Below, piece after piece: positions 28,325 to 37,368 of a stretch of DNA of 64,000 bases. Location: contig OY282456.1 of assembly GCA_958296225.1 (NCBI GenBank), positions 3,286,001 to 3,350,000 of the forward strand, given 5' to 3'. Positions within the stretch are counted from its first letter, which is position 1, and each line of letters starts with the position of its first letter. The notes under the pieces are model-generated. The model was given only the letters and a program-made list of their open reading frames with translations. It was not told where the DNA came from and searched no databases. Source of the DNA: an uncultured Dehalococcoidia bacterium (lineage in GTDB: Bacteria > Chloroflexota > Dehalococcoidia > Lucifugimonadales > UBA3495). Position numbers and translations under genes: made by a program.

Positions 28325-29427
28325 CGGTCAACCTCGCCCATATTGATGTCCACGCTGCCCAGCGACACAATCATATCCGCCAGTTTCCAGCCGACGAGCA
28401 GGTGTTCGGTGATGGTCAGGTTAATCAGGGAAGGCGAGCGGATTTTGCAGCGATAGGGAGACACGCCGCCATCGCTGACCAGGTAGAACCCCAGCTCGCC
28501 TTTGGATGCTTCCACCCGTCCGTAGGCTTGGGCGCCGGGTTCCGCCCGCAGCACCAGGGGCAGCTCCAGCCGCACCGGCCCCGGCTCAATCTGGGCGATA
28601 CACTGCCGCACGATACGCAGGCTTTGACGCACCTCCTGCACCCGCACCCAGAAGCGGTCGTAGTTGTCCCCGTTCCTGCCCAACGGCACGTCAAACTCGA
28701 CCTGTTCGTAGGCGTCGTAGGGGGCCATCTTGCGCCAGTCCCAGTTGACGCCGCTGGCCCGCAGCACCGGCCCGCTCACCGAGCAATTGATGGCAACGTC
28801 CGCCGGCAGCGGGCTGACGCCGCGCGTGCGCACCATCAGGATTTCATTGTTGAGCAGCAGGTTTTCCAGCTCTTCCAGCTCCCCCTCGAAGTCGTCCAGA
28901 AACTGGTCTAACGCCGGCCAGAAGTCCGCCGGGGTGTCGGCGAACACGCCGCCGGGCCGCATATAACTAACCGTGATGCGCGCGCCGCACAGCATCTCGA
29001 ACAGGTCCAGGATGCGCTCCCGGCTGCGGAAGGTGTACATCAGCGGCGTTCCGAAAGCCCCCAGTTCCTGCACGAAAAAGCCCACGGCAATCAGATGGCT
29101 GGCGATGCGTTGCAGCTCGGCGGCCAGCGTCCGCAGGTACTTGCCCCGGGGCGGCGGTTCAATGCCCAGCAGTTGCTCCACCGCCAGGCAGTACGCCTGG
29201 TTGTTAATCATGGACGAGGTGTAGTCCAGGCGGTCGGTCAGCGTAACCACCTGCACGTAGTTGCGTTCTTCCGCCAGCTTTTCGCTGCCCCGGTGCAGAT
29301 AGCCCAGCACCGGCTCCACCTCAACGATGTCTTCCCCGTCAAAGGTTATCCGTACCCGAAACACGCCGTGCGTGCTGGGGTGCTGCGGCCCCACGTTGAC
29401 CGTCATCGGTTCGGTGCGAATGGTCAT
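28321..29427 (-). CDS. nuoD: NADH-quinone oxidoreductase subunit D (49 kDa)
   Basis: A 368-residue relative of the [NiFe]-hydrogenase large subunit that lines the quinone site. NVGPQHPSTHGVFRV contains the quinone-site His; ERNYVQVVTLTDRLDYTSSM and GKYLRTLAAELQRIASHL follow; it ends SLGSVDINMGEVDR. The ATG giving MTIRTEPMTVNVG is chosen; an upstream extension runs into nuoC. Gap to nuoC is 34 bp. Confidence 0.95.
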   Translation of the reverse strand: MTIRTEPMTVNVGPQHPSTHGVFRVRITFDGEDIVEVEPVLGYLHRGSEKLAEERNYVQVVTLTDRLDYTSSMINNQAYCLAVEQLLGIEPPPRGKYLRTLAAELQRIASHLIAVGFFVQELGAFGTPLMYTFRSRERILDLFEMLCGARITVSYMRPGGVFADTPADFWPALDQFLDDFEGELEELENLLLNNEILMVRTRGVSPLPADVAINCSVSGPVLRASGVNWDWRKMAPYDAYEQVEFDVPLGRNGDNYDRFWVRVQEVRQSLRIVRQCIAQIEPGPVRLELPLVLRAEPGAQAYGRVEASKGELGFYLVSDGGVSPYRCKIRSPSLINLTITEHLLVGWKLADMIVSLGSVDINMGEVDR

Positions 29428-29461
29428 GGGATAAATGCTCGGCAGTTCCGTCAGGAGCGGC

Positions 29462-29905
29462 CTACAGAAAATCCTTGCGCAGCGGATGGCCGTCAAAGCC
29501 TTCCCACAGCATAATCCGCTTCATATTGGGATGGCCGGTAAAACGCACGCCCATCAAGTCCCAGATTTCCCGTTCCTGAAAGTCGGCTCCTTTCCAGACG
29601 CTCACCACCGACGCTGCCGTCGGCTCTTCCCGGCCATAGACCCGGCTGCGCACGATGCCGGTATGTTCTTTGGCCAGCGAAGTCAGGTGATAGACCAGCT
29701 CGAAATGCTCCACGAAGTCAATGGCGCTGACCGCATTGAGATATTTGAAGTCCAACTCCGGGTCGTCGTGCAGGACGCTGGCGGCCAGGCTCATCGCGTG
29801 CGGAGCCACCCACACCGCCGCGTCGTCCCAGCCAACCACGGCGTCCGGCGTTGCTGCCTGCAAACGCCGCGCCAACGTCTCGCCGGATAGGGCCGCCAGC
29901 GTCAC
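29462..29905 (-). CDS. nuoC: NADH-quinone oxidoreductase subunit C (30 kDa)
   Basis: A 147-residue peripheral subunit with the signature [20 protein letters not shown] then [15 protein letters not shown]. Start is GTG at 29903-29905, overlapping the TGA of nuoB (GTGA) and preceded by a G-run eight bases upstream, so the two are translationally coupled. Confidence 0.93.
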   Translation of the reverse strand: MTLAALSGETLARRLQAATPDAVVGWDDAAVWVAPHAMSLAASVLHDDPELDFKYLNAVSAIDFVEHFELVYHLTSLAKEHTGIVRSRVYGREEPTAASVVSVWKGADFQEREIWDLMGVRFTGHPNMKRIMLWEGFDGHPLRKDFL

Positions 29906-30534
29906 GGCTTCAACCCCCCGCTGCCCAGGTTGCGGTACTTCTTGATTTTCTCGTGCAACTCCATAATGCCGTAAAGCAGCGCATCGGGACGGGGCGGACA
30001 GCCGGGCACGTACACGTCCACCGGGATAATGTGGTCCACGCCGGGGACTACGCTGTACGAGCCGAAGTAGGGGCCGCCGCTGGTGGCGCAAACACCCATT
30101 GATATGACCCAACGCGGTTCGGCCATCTGCTCGTAGATGCGCTTGATGGGCGGCGCCATTTTCCAGGTTACGGTGCCGGCCACAATCATCAAATCCGCCT
30201 GACGGGGCGAGGCGCGAAACACCTCCATCCCGAAGCGCGATATGTCAAACCGGCCCATCGCCGTGGCCATCATCTCAAAGGCGCAGCAGGCCAGGCCGAA
30301 AGACACCGGCCACAGCGCCGATTTGCGGCTCCAGTTGACCAGGGCATCCACCGACGTAACCATCAGGTTGCGTTTCAGGTCGTCGGGCACCTCAATAGCC
30401 GGCGATTCAATCGGCAGTTGCGAAGCGGCAATCAGGTCGTTGACCACCTGCCCCTCGGAGCGGTCGATGTCCCAGGTACGGTTGTGCAACGGCCCGCCGA
30501 CCGACGGCAGGGTGAAATTGGTTTGTTCCGCCAT
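29902..30534 (-). CDS. nuoB: NADH-quinone oxidoreductase subunit B (N2 cluster)
   Basis: A 210-residue subunit holding the terminal [4Fe-4S] cluster N2. [12 protein letters not shown] has the tandem Cys, with further ligands in MGVCATSGG and [16 protein letters not shown]. The N-terminus is about 50 residues longer than in E. coli. GTGA overlap with nuoC. Confidence 0.95.
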   Translation of the reverse strand: MAEQTNFTLPSVGGPLHNRTWDIDRSEGQVVNDLIAASQLPIESPAIEVPDDLKRNLMVTSVDALVNWSRKSALWPVSFGLACCAFEMMATAMGRFDISRFGMEVFRASPRQADLMIVAGTVTWKMAPPIKRIYEQMAEPRWVISMGVCATSGGPYFGSYSVVPGVDHIIPVDVYVPGCPPRPDALLYGIMELHEKIKKYRNLGSGGLKP

Positions 30535-30546
30535 ACGCTTTACCCC

Positions 30547-30933
30547 TTACCCCTGCCATTCCAGGTCGCGTTTGCGCCAGGCGTAGGCCCACGCCAGCAG
30601 CAGGATGCCGACGAACACCGCCATCTCAATCAAAGCGAACAGTTCCAGCGTCAGGAATTTGGTCGCCCACGGGTACAGGAACACCACCTCAACGTCGAAC
30701 ACCACGAACAGGATGGCGAACATATAGTAGCGGAACTGGAAGCGGTTCCACGTCCCGCCGATGGTCTGCACGCCGCACTCGTAGGTATCATGCTTCACCG
30801 CATCGGGCCGCGCCGGCCGGATGCCAAACCGGGCCAGACCATAGGAAGCCAGCAGCATACTGCATGGCACCACAATGGACAGCGCCAGGAAAATGGCGAT
30901 GAGGCCGTATTGACCAGTGTAATCGTCTAGCAT
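30547..30933 (-). CDS. nuoA: NADH-quinone oxidoreductase subunit A
   Basis: Three-helix subunit, 128 residues. KHDTYECGVQTIGGTWNRFQ and FRYYMFAILFVVFDVEVVFLYPW are diagnostic. The ATG giving MLDDYTGQYGL is used; a longer N-terminal reading crosses the promoter. First gene of the nuo operon, which lacks nuoE, nuoF and nuoG. Confidence 0.94.
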   Translation of the reverse strand: MLDDYTGQYGLIAIFLALSIVVPCSMLLASYGLARFGIRPARPDAVKHDTYECGVQTIGGTWNRFQFRYYMFAILFVVFDVEVVFLYPWATKFLTLELFALIEMAVFVGILLLAWAYAWRKRDLEWQG

Positions 30934-30976
30934 AATCGCATTTGCCCCCGATTCCTCTTGGCTAATGGGCGGCGGC

Positions 30977-30982
30977 ATTATA
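30977..30982 (-). promoter_or_regulatory. Putative -10 box of the nuo operon
   Basis: Perfect TATAAT on the minus strand 43 bases upstream of nuoA. No good -35 was found. It overlaps the divergent control region of the alpha/beta hydrolase gene. Confidence 0.45.
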
Positions 30983-31028
30983 GCATATCGGCGGCAGCAA
31001 AATGCTATTCCTCCAAACAAGGCCCGTT

Positions 31029-31928
31029 ATGTCCGACAACCTTTCCTCCAACGACTGGACCAGCAGCGACTGGACCAGCCGGTTCGTACACGCCAACGGC
31101 ATCCGCCACCACTACCTGGAATGGGGCGACCCGGCCAACCCTCCGCTGCTGCTGCTCCACGCCACCGGCCTGTGCGCCTGGCCCTGGAAGCCCGTTGCCC
31201 GCCGGCTGGCCCGGCAGTATCGTGTCCTGGCCTTTGACCAGCGCGGGCATGGCGATACCGACCGCTCTGATAAAGGATACCGTTTCGAGTACGCCGGCGA
31301 GGATGTCGCTGCCATCGTAGCGGCGATGGGGCTGGAATATCCGCGCGTCATCGGCCATTCTTCCGGCGGCCTGGCGGCCATCATCGCCGCCAGCCTGCTG
31401 CCGGGCCGTTTCGGGCCGGTGGCCCTGGTCGAAACTCGCGTCAGCAACGATGCTCCCACCGTGCCCGCTCAGGACTTGAACCGCCGCGCGGAACGCACCC
31501 GAATGAAACGGCCAATCTGGGAAACGCGCGCTGCCATGTTCGCCGCATACCGAACCCGCGCCGCATTCCGGAATTGGGAGGATGAACCCTACCGCCAATT
31601 CATCGCCGGGGGCGCCCGGCTGCTGCCCGATGGCCGGGCCGAGTTGAAATGCCACCCGGAAACGGAGGCCGCTTTTTACGGGATGCGCGACGACCTGCCG
31701 GTGGCGGACTACCTGCGGGGATTGACCGGCGATTGGCTGCTGCTGCTGGCCGATTACCCCGGCTGCCAGCGGATTGATGACCCCGGCGTGCGGCAGTTCC
31801 AAAAGCTGGTTGCCAACTCCCAGGTCAAACCCATGGGCAAAGGCAGCCACTTCCTGCCCCTGGAATACCCGGATGACGTGCTGGCGGCGGTGCAAGCCTG
31901 GTTTGACGCCAAAGGCAATGCGCCGTAA
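31029..31928 (+). CDS. Alpha/beta hydrolase
   Basis: A 299-residue hydrolase. LLLLHATGLCAWPWKPVA has the oxyanion-hole region, FDQRGHGDTDRS follows, and GHSSGG is the nucleophile elbow with Ser at about residue 111; GKGSHFLPLEYPDDV holds the catalytic His. Substrate unknown. It is divergent from nuoA. Its 3' end overlaps the start of the small zinc-ribbon frame by 11 bp if the longer start of that gene is used. Confidence 0.85.
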   Translation: MSDNLSSNDWTSSDWTSRFVHANGIRHHYLEWGDPANPPLLLLHATGLCAWPWKPVARRLARQYRVLAFDQRGHGDTDRSDKGYRFEYAGEDVAAIVAAMGLEYPRVIGHSSGGLAAIIAASLLPGRFGPVALVETRVSNDAPTVPAQDLNRRAERTRMKRPIWETRAAMFAAYRTRAAFRNWEDEPYRQFIAGGARLLPDGRAELKCHPETEAAFYGMRDDLPVADYLRGLTGDWLLLLADYPGCQRIDDPGVRQFQKLVANSQVKPMGKGSHFLPLEYPDDVLAAVQAWFDAKGNAP

Positions 31929-32103
31929 CATCATCCATATCACCGTACCCCCAGCCACAACCGTCATGAATTGCCGCCGTTGTCAAACCAAAATGCGGGT
32001 TGACGCCCACCGTCCGCACAAGCAGGAAAAATGGCGCTGCCCGCAGTGCCAGTCGGTTCGGATGCGGCCGGCGGCCTACCAACGCCAGCGGAGTAAAAAA
32101 TGA
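31918..32103 (+). CDS. Small zinc-ribbon protein
   Basis: Up to 61 residues. The core from the ATG at 31966 reads MNCRRCQTKMRVDAHR... WRCPQCQSVRMRPAAYQ: two CxxC knuckles about 25 residues apart, typical of a zinc ribbon, with a very basic tail. Either ATG 31918 (overlapping the hydrolase stop) or ATG 31966 could be the start; neither has a strong ribosome site. Its TGA overlaps the ATG of the CoA transferase (ATGA), which supports expression as part of the operon. Role unknown; nucleic-acid binding is plausible. Confidence 0.5.
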   Translation: MRRNIIHITVPPATTVMNCRRCQTKMRVDAHRPHKQEKWRCPQCQSVRMRPAAYQRQRSKK

Positions 32104-33338
32104 CCGCTACCCCGGACGGGAACGCCGCCGGCCCCCTCGCCGGCCTGCGCGTGCTTGACCTCTCCATCATCGTGGCCGGCGGCACCGCGTCGTCGCTGCT
32201 GGCCGATTTCGGCGCCGAGGTGGTCAAGGTGGAGCGGCCCGGCGCCGGCGACCCGCTGCGCAACTGGGGGCCGTTCTACAACGGCGTGTCGCTGTGGTGG
32301 AAGGTTCACTCCCGCAACAAGCAGTCCGTCACGCTGAATATGGCCGACCCGCAAGGCCAGCGGATGCTCAAGCGTCTGGCCGCCCAGGCCGACGTGCTCA
32401 TTGAGGGTTTCCGCCCCGGCACCCTGGAGCGTTGGGGCCTCGGCCCGGATGATTTGCACGCCGCCGGCGTCAACCCCGGCCTGATAATCCTGCGTTTTTC
32501 CGGTTTCGGGCAAACCGGCCCCTACAAAGACCGGCCCGGCTTCGGCACCATCGCCGAGTGCATGAGCGGCTATATCGGCATGACCGGCTTCCCGGATACG
32601 CCGCCCAACCTGCCGCCCGTGCCCCTGGCCGACGAAATCGCCGGCGTGTTCGGCGCCATGGCCGGCATGATGGCGATTTACCGCCGCGATGCCGACCGGT
32701 GCCACGGGCTGCCCGGCCGCGGCCAGGTGGTTGACCTCAGCCTCTTTGAGCCGCTGTTCCGCCTCTGCATCCCCCACCTCACCATCTACGACCGCCTGGG
32801 CGAAATCCGCGAGCGTGTCGGCAACGACTTTCCCGACGCCGCGCCGCGCAGCCTGTACCGCACCGCCGACGACCGCTGGCTGGGCCTCTCCGCCACCTCT
32901 CAAAATACCTGGGAAGGACTGGCGCGGGCCATGGGCCTGGACAACCTGCTGGGCGACGCCCGTTTCACCAACAACGCCGCCCGGCTGGACAACAAGGACG
33001 CCCTCAACGAAATCCTGCAAGGCTGGCTGGGCCGCCGCGCTGCCGACGACATTATGGACGAACTGATTCCCGCCGGCGGTGTCGTCGGCCCGGTCTATAA
33101 CAGCGCCGACATCGTGAACGACCCGCATTATCAGGAACGAAACGACATCGTAGAGATTGACGACCCGGAGTTAGGCCACACCAGGATGCTCGGCCTCGTC
33201 CCCAAATTCAGCGACACGCCCGGCGAACTGCGCCACATGGGGCCGACGGTAGGCCAGCACAACGCCGCCGTGTACGGGGATTGGCTGGGGCTGGACTATA
33301 ACGAACTGGCCGCCCTGGCCGGCGACGGTGTGATTTAG
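32100..33338 (+). CDS. CaiB/BaiF (family III) CoA transferase
   Basis: Moves CoA between carboxylic acids through an aspartyl intermediate. The 412-residue protein starts GPLAGLRVLDLSIIVAGG; SLLADFGAEVVKVERPGAGD and WWKVHSRNKQSVTLNM are family segments; the nucleophilic Asp is probably Asp178 in PLADEIAGVFG. QERNDIVEIDDPELG matches the C-terminal region. The substrate cannot be read from sequence. The start overlaps the zinc-ribbon stop, and rdgB follows 3 bp later, so this is one operon. Confidence 0.92.
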   Translation: MTATPDGNAAGPLAGLRVLDLSIIVAGGTASSLLADFGAEVVKVERPGAGDPLRNWGPFYNGVSLWWKVHSRNKQSVTLNMADPQGQRMLKRLAAQADVLIEGFRPGTLERWGLGPDDLHAAGVNPGLIILRFSGFGQTGPYKDRPGFGTIAECMSGYIGMTGFPDTPPNLPPVPLADEIAGVFGAMAGMMAIYRRDADRCHGLPGRGQVVDLSLFEPLFRLCIPHLTIYDRLGEIRERVGNDFPDAAPRSLYRTADDRWLGLSATSQNTWEGLARAMGLDNLLGDARFTNNAARLDNKDALNEILQGWLGRRAADDIMDELIPAGGVVGPVYNSADIVNDPHYQERNDIVEIDDPELGHTRMLGLVPKFSDTPGELRHMGPTVGQHNAAVYGDWLGLDYNELAALAGDGVI

Positions 33339-33341
33339 GTT

Positions 33342-33944
33342 ATGTCATTCAACATTCTGCTGGTAGCCACCCGCAACCCCGGCAAGATGCGCGAATACCG
33401 GCAGCTGCTGGCCGGTTGGCCGGGCAGCCTGATTTCGCTGGCTGACGCCGGCGTTGCCGACGAGGTTGACGAAACCGGGGCCACGTTCCTTGAGAACGCC
33501 CATCTCAAAGCCGCCACCTACGCCGGCCTGTCCGGCCATCTCACCATCTCCGACGATTCCGGGCTGGAAGTCCACGCCCTGGGCGGCGCCCCCGGCGTCC
33601 ATTCCGCGCGCTACGGCGGCAACGCCTGTACCTCCGATGCCGACCGCGTTGCCCTGCTGCTCCGCAATCTGGACGGCGTGCCCTGGGAGCAGCGCATCGC
33701 CCGCTTTCGCTGCTTTACCGCCATCGCCTCACCCGCCGGCATTATCGCCACCGTCGTCGGCTCCATCGCCGGAGTGGTACAATACGAACCGCAGGGCGAA
33801 CACGGTTTCGGCTACGACCCGGTTTTTTATCTCCCGTCCTACGGCAAAACCATCGCGCAACTGCCGCCGGCGGATAAGAACCGCATCAGCCACCGCGCCG
33901 ACGCCGCCCGCAAAGCCAGCCGCATCCTCAGTTCCTTACTGTAA
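33342..33944 (+). CDS. rdgB: XTP/dITP diphosphatase (non-canonical purine NTP pyrophosphatase)
   Basis: Removes ITP, dITP and XTP from nucleotide pools. The 200-residue protein opens [55 protein letters not shown] and [14 protein letters not shown] are all diagnostic, and [12 protein letters not shown] closes it. Length normal. Confidence 0.95.
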   Translation: MSFNILLVATRNPGKMREYRQLLAGWPGSLISLADAGVADEVDETGATFLENAHLKAATYAGLSGHLTISDDSGLEVHALGGAPGVHSARYGGNACTSDADRVALLLRNLDGVPWEQRIARFRCFTAIASPAGIIATVVGSIAGVVQYEPQGEHGFGYDPVFYLPSYGKTIAQLPPADKNRISHRADAARKASRILSSLL

Positions 33945-33951
33945 AACCCTG

Positions 33952-33975
33952 CCCATCCTGGGCATTGATGTAAAA
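33952..33975. repeat. ATCCTG-type intergenic repeat ending TAAAA
   Basis: CCCATCCTGGGCATTGATGT then AAAA lies just before moaA and resembles 55821-55860, where ATCCTGTACATCAATGTAAA precedes proA. It may contribute to the moaA leader. Confidence 0.45.
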
Positions 33976-33981
33976 TTCACT

Positions 33982-34998
33982 ATGATTACCGACCTGTTTG
34001 GCCGTCCCTTGCGGGATTTGCGGATTTCGGTAACCGACCGCTGCAACTTCCGCTGCCCCTACTGTATGCCGGCCGAGATTTTCGGCGAGGCGTACCGCTT
34101 CCTGCCCAAAGATGAAATCCTGACCTTCGAGGAAATCGCCCGCCTGTCGCGCCTGTTCGTAGCGGCGGGGGTGAACAAGCTCCGCATCACCGGCGGCGAA
34201 CCCCTGCTGCGGGTTGACCTGCCCAACCTCATCAGCCAACTGGCGGATCTACCGGGCGCAGATGACATTACGTTGACCACCAACGGCTACCTGCTCGCCC
34301 AGCAAGCCCAACCGCTGGCCGACGCCGGCCTGCGCCGCATCACCGTCAGCCTGGACTCGCTGGACGATGCGGTTTTCAAGCGGATGAACGGTCGGGGCTT
34401 CGGCACGCGCCGCGTGCTGGACGGCATCAAGCGCGCCGCTGAGGCCGGGCTGGCTCCCGTCAAAATCAACGCCGTCGTCCAGAAAGGCGTCAACGACCAT
34501 ACCATTGTTGACCTGGCCCGCCATTTCAAGGGCACCGGCCACATCGTCCGCTTTATCGAGTATATGGACGTGGGCAACCGCAACGGCTGGCAGCTGGACG
34601 AGGTGGTGTCCGCCGCCGCTATTGTCGCCCGCATTGACGCGGAATTGCCCCTGGAGCCGGCCGAAGCCAACTATGCGGGCGAGGTGGCCGCCCGGTGGCG
34701 CTACCGCGATGGCGACGGCGAGATTGGCGTCATCGCGTCCGTAACGCAGCCCTTCTGCGCCAACTGCACCCGCGCCCGTATCTCCACCGACGGCCGGCTT
34801 TACACCTGCCTGTTCGCTACCGACGGCGTGGACTTGCGCGGCCCCCTGCGCGACGGCGCTGACGATGCTGAGCTGAACAATATCATCGCCGGCGTCTGGC
34901 GAGTCCGCCGCGACCGCTATTCCGAGATACGCACCGAGATAACCGCCGCCGAAGCCGCCGCCCGCCCCAAGGTCGAGATGTACCAGATTGGCGGCTAG
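33982..34998 (+). CDS. moaA: GTP 3',8-cyclase (molybdenum cofactor biosynthesis A)
   Basis: Radical SAM enzyme for the first step of molybdenum cofactor synthesis, working with MoaC. The 338-residue protein has CNFRCPYC binding the SAM cluster, [12 protein letters not shown], and the C-terminal cluster [18 protein letters not shown]. The C-terminal GG tail needed for activation is present (QIGG). The ATG giving [14 protein letters not shown] is standard. moaC follows after 10 bp. A much longer in-frame upstream reading overlaps rdgB and is not family-like. Confidence 0.95.
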   Translation: MITDLFGRPLRDLRISVTDRCNFRCPYCMPAEIFGEAYRFLPKDEILTFEEIARLSRLFVAAGVNKLRITGGEPLLRVDLPNLISQLADLPGADDITLTTNGYLLAQQAQPLADAGLRRITVSLDSLDDAVFKRMNGRGFGTRRVLDGIKRAAEAGLAPVKINAVVQKGVNDHTIVDLARHFKGTGHIVRFIEYMDVGNRNGWQLDEVVSAAAIVARIDAELPLEPAEANYAGEVAARWRYRDGDGEIGVIASVTQPFCANCTRARISTDGRLYTCLFATDGVDLRGPLRDGADDAELNNIIAGVWRVRRDRYSEIRTEITAAEAAARPKVEMYQIGG

Positions 34999-35008
34999 TG
35001 AGGGAAGC

Positions 35009-35518
35009 ATGACCACCGGAAACACTGCCCGCCCCGCCGACCGCCTGACCCACCTCGCCGACGACGGCAGCGCGCGCATGGTGGACGTGGGCTGGAAACC
35101 CGTTACCGACCGCATGGCCCAGGCCGGCGGCTACGTGGTGATGCAGCCGGAGACCCTGGCGCTCATCCGCGATGGCCTGCTGAAAAAGGGCGACGTGCTG
35201 ACCATCGCCCAACTGGCCGGCATCATGGGCGCCAAGCGCACTGCCGAGCTAATCCCCCTCTGCCACCCGCTGCCCCTGAACAAGGTGGACGTGGAGCTGA
35301 CACTGGATGAACCGGAGCGCCGGGTCTGCGTTACTGCTACTGCTACCACCTCCGGCAAAACCGGCGTGGAGATGGAGGCGCTCACCGCGGTTACGGTGGC
35401 CGCGCTGACGGTTTATGATATGTGCAAAGCCGTTGACCGGGCGGTACGCATCGACGGCATCCGCCTGCTGCGCAAAACTGGCGGGCAGTCCGGCGACGTT
35501 GACCTTACCGACGCCTAG
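35009..35518 (+). CDS. moaC: Cyclic pyranopterin monophosphate synthase
   Basis: Completes cyclic pyranopterin formation from the MoaA product. The 169-residue protein contains [55 protein letters not shown] and IRLLRKTGG. The ATG giving MTTGNTARP is preceded by GAGGGA. It ends 4 bp inside the convergent gene at 35515. Confidence 0.95.
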   Translation: MTTGNTARPADRLTHLADDGSARMVDVGWKPVTDRMAQAGGYVVMQPETLALIRDGLLKKGDVLTIAQLAGIMGAKRTAELIPLCHPLPLNKVDVELTLDEPERRVCVTATATTSGKTGVEMEALTAVTVAALTVYDMCKAVDRAVRIDGIRLLRKTGGQSGDVDLTDA

Positions 35519-35886
35519 CCCCCACGCCGGCGCAGCTCCGCCGCCAGCGCCCTGACCGCTGCCATTAGGTAAATCAGGTATTCCTCGGCGGTCAGGTCCA
35601 GGGGTTTGAACTCCTCCACCTGGTCAACCTCCAGCACTCCGACGATGCCGGGTATGGCCGTAACGTCCAGCTCCGCAATTGCGCCGTCGGGGGTGACTAC
35701 CACGCAGCCCCGGTCTGCCACGGGCCGCAACGCCGGCTCCAGTTCCACGGCCTGGATGGTGGTCATGCCGAGGAAAGCCGGGAAAGGATTTAGACGCTGG
35801 CATAAATCCGCCAGGATTGACTCCAGTTTGCCGGTTGCCTCGGCGAGTACGGCCTCCGCCGCTTCCTGTGCGTCCTGTCTTGCCAT
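35515..35886 (-). CDS. Hypothetical protein
   Basis: A 123-residue acidic protein with an N-terminal helix and a middle segment ([40 protein letters not shown]) likely to be mixed alpha/beta, ending in an Arg-rich helix. No family recognised. It converges with moaC, with a 4-bp overlap. Composition matches its neighbours, so it is probably a native gene. Confidence 0.6.
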   Translation of the reverse strand: MARQDAQEAAEAVLAEATGKLESILADLCQRLNPFPAFLGMTTIQAVELEPALRPVADRGCVVVTPDGAIAELDVTAIPGIVGVLEVDQVEEFKPLDLTAEEYLIYLMAAVRALAAELRRRGG

Positions 35887-35892
35887 TGCTAA

Positions 35893-35921
35893 TTGACAGC
35901 CGGGCGTCGTAGGCTTACCAT
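35893..35921 (+). promoter_or_regulatory. Putative tRNA-Met promoter
   Basis: A perfect TTGACA at 35893-35898, then 17 bp, then TACCAT at 35916-35921, about 48 bases before the tRNA. Confidence 0.5.
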
Positions 35922-35968
35922 AGTTGGCAGTGCGGCATCGCCGGCGTCTGGTCGGGGCCGCGCCGGTG

Positions 35969-36043
35969 GGCGACGTAGCTCAGTGGCAGAGCGGGCGCTT
36001 CATAAGCGCTAGGTCGTTGGTTCGAATCCATCCGTCGCCACCA
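35969..36043 (+). tRNA. tRNA-Met (CAT anticodon)
   Basis: GGCGACG/CGTCGCC acceptor stem, discriminator A and encoded CCA. The anticodon stem GGCGC/GCGCT encloses loop TTCATAA with anticodon CAT at 36001-36003; the T loop is TTCGAATC. A paired first base (G1-C72) excludes the initiator type. An Ile tRNA with lysidine-modified CAT cannot be fully excluded from sequence alone. Confidence 0.93.
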
Positions 36044-36072
36044 TCCCCGCCCGTCGCAGGGCCAAGCAGTTT

Positions 36073-36097
36073 AGCCGGGTCAATTGACCCGGCTTTC
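36073..36097. terminator. Rho-independent-like terminator
   Basis: Perfect nine-pair stem AGCCGGGTC/GACCCGGCT with AATT loop, followed by TTC. It lies 30 bases after tRNA-Met and 23 bases before the end of the convergent PAC2 gene, so it may serve both. Confidence 0.65.
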
Positions 36098-36119
36098 ACG
36101 TGCCCCGCGGGCGTCGCGG

Positions 36120-37031
36120 CTAATTCCCCCGCTCGCCGAACTCTTCGCCCAACTCGCTGAGGAACTGCTCAATCTCCGGGGAGAGGGCTACGGCGTCAAC
36201 CGGCGCCCCGTCATCGTCCGTCGCGGCGGCCTCCGCTTCGTTGGAGTCGTAGTAGTCCTCCATCTGCTTGATGAGGTTCTGCAAGTCGGAGTTGCGCTCC
36301 ACCGCCGAGTTCAGCTCCCGGTACTGCCGCTGGCCCCGACGAGTGGGCGCGAGGTCGGCCGGAATCTCCGCATAGACCGACGAAAGCACCTCAATCATCC
36401 GGGCCGTGCCGTTGAAATCCTCATCCAACTGGACGTACTGGGGCAGGTGAACCATGAAGTTGATAGCTTCGATTTCCATGCGTTCAATGCCGTCGGACAC
36501 CAGGTTCATAATCGTCGTCGGCCCCTGGTAGGTGCTGCCTCGCAGTTTCAGATTGGACACGGGCCGAATCTGCGATACCGAACCCAGAGAGCCGGTCACC
36601 AGCAGCGGGCGCGTGTGGGGCACGGCATCGTACATCGCGCCCAGGCGGCAGTACCGCTTGACGTTGAAGGTCTCGACTACTTGCAGGATGGAGTCGGTGT
36701 ACGTTTCGCTGTTGGCGTGGGGCTCCCGCAGGTGGAAGAAAAGGTAGTCTGGGCCATTCTCCGTGGTGGCGTAGCGGATGATGCTGTTGGGAATGCGCAC
36801 CCGCCGCTCGTTGTCCACGAGGCGCATACTGGGCCGGTAGCGGGTGAAGTCGAAAAACTCCCCCGGCCGGTGCAGCCGCCCCAGCTCTCTGGAGCCCAGA
36901 TAGCGTTCCAGCCGGTTCAGCGTGAGTGTCCCCACGCTGCCCACATCCACCCAGGGGCGAATCATGGCAAAGACGTGCGGGTCCCGAAGTTCGGGCAACG
37001 GTTCTTGTAGTTCAAAAGCGCCAATTCTCAT
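36120..37031 (-). CDS. PAC2-family protein (proteasome-assembly-chaperone-like)
   Basis: A 303-residue protein. NVGSVGTLTLNRL-like opening (PWVDVGSVGTLTLNRLERYL), YLFFHLREPHANSETYTDSI, VKRYCRLGAMYDAVPHTRPL, then VSDGIERMEIEAINFMVHLP match the PAC2 fold seen in bacterial and archaeal relatives of proteasome assembly chaperones. A Glu/Asp-rich tail of about 50 residues follows. Its role in bacteria is not settled. ATG giving MRIGAFELQEP is preferred to a Met 11 codons upstream. Confidence 0.8.
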   Translation of the reverse strand: MRIGAFELQEPLPELRDPHVFAMIRPWVDVGSVGTLTLNRLERYLGSRELGRLHRPGEFFDFTRYRPSMRLVDNERRVRIPNSIIRYATTENGPDYLFFHLREPHANSETYTDSILQVVETFNVKRYCRLGAMYDAVPHTRPLLVTGSLGSVSQIRPVSNLKLRGSTYQGPTTIMNLVSDGIERMEIEAINFMVHLPQYVQLDEDFNGTARMIEVLSSVYAEIPADLAPTRRGQRQYRELNSAVERNSDLQNLIKQMEDYYDSNEAEAAATDDDGAPVDAVALSPEIEQFLSELGEEFGERGN

Positions 37032-37102
37032 AGTGTCACTATCTTGCCAGACACCGGCCCGCAATTCAAGGGACGCAACGGTTGTGGCCTGGCATTTTCA
37101 TA

Positions 37103-37249
37103 GTCATTAAAGCCCTCTCCCCTTGTGGGAGAGGGCTGGGAGAGGGGCAGCGCTCCCGCTCCGGCGCAAGGGAAATCCGGCGCCCGCAAAAAAATATCCT
37201 GTCCATCCCCGTAAATTCGTAACTCCCGGCCTTGACTTTGCGCCGGCCC
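37103..37249. repeat. Dispersed palindromic repeat, copy 1
   Basis: Starts GTCATTAAAGCCCTCTCCCC, containing CCCTCTCCC/GGGAGAGGG inverted arms, and ends GACTTTGCGCCGGCCC. The two ends recur at 59434-59522 with a shorter middle. It fills most of the 337-bp gap between the PAC2 and LLM genes, which otherwise shows an ATCCTGTCCATCCCCGTAAA motif at 37196-37217 and no gene. Confidence 0.65.
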
Positions 37250-37368
37250 GGCGTTGCCCGGCGGTTGAATGGTTGCCGCAGTTATCCTAAAATGCCGGTA
37301 CATCTTGGTTCGTGAAACGCGCGAACCTGCTGCGCCGTGCGCCGCGCCCCAATCACCGGAGGCATTTA

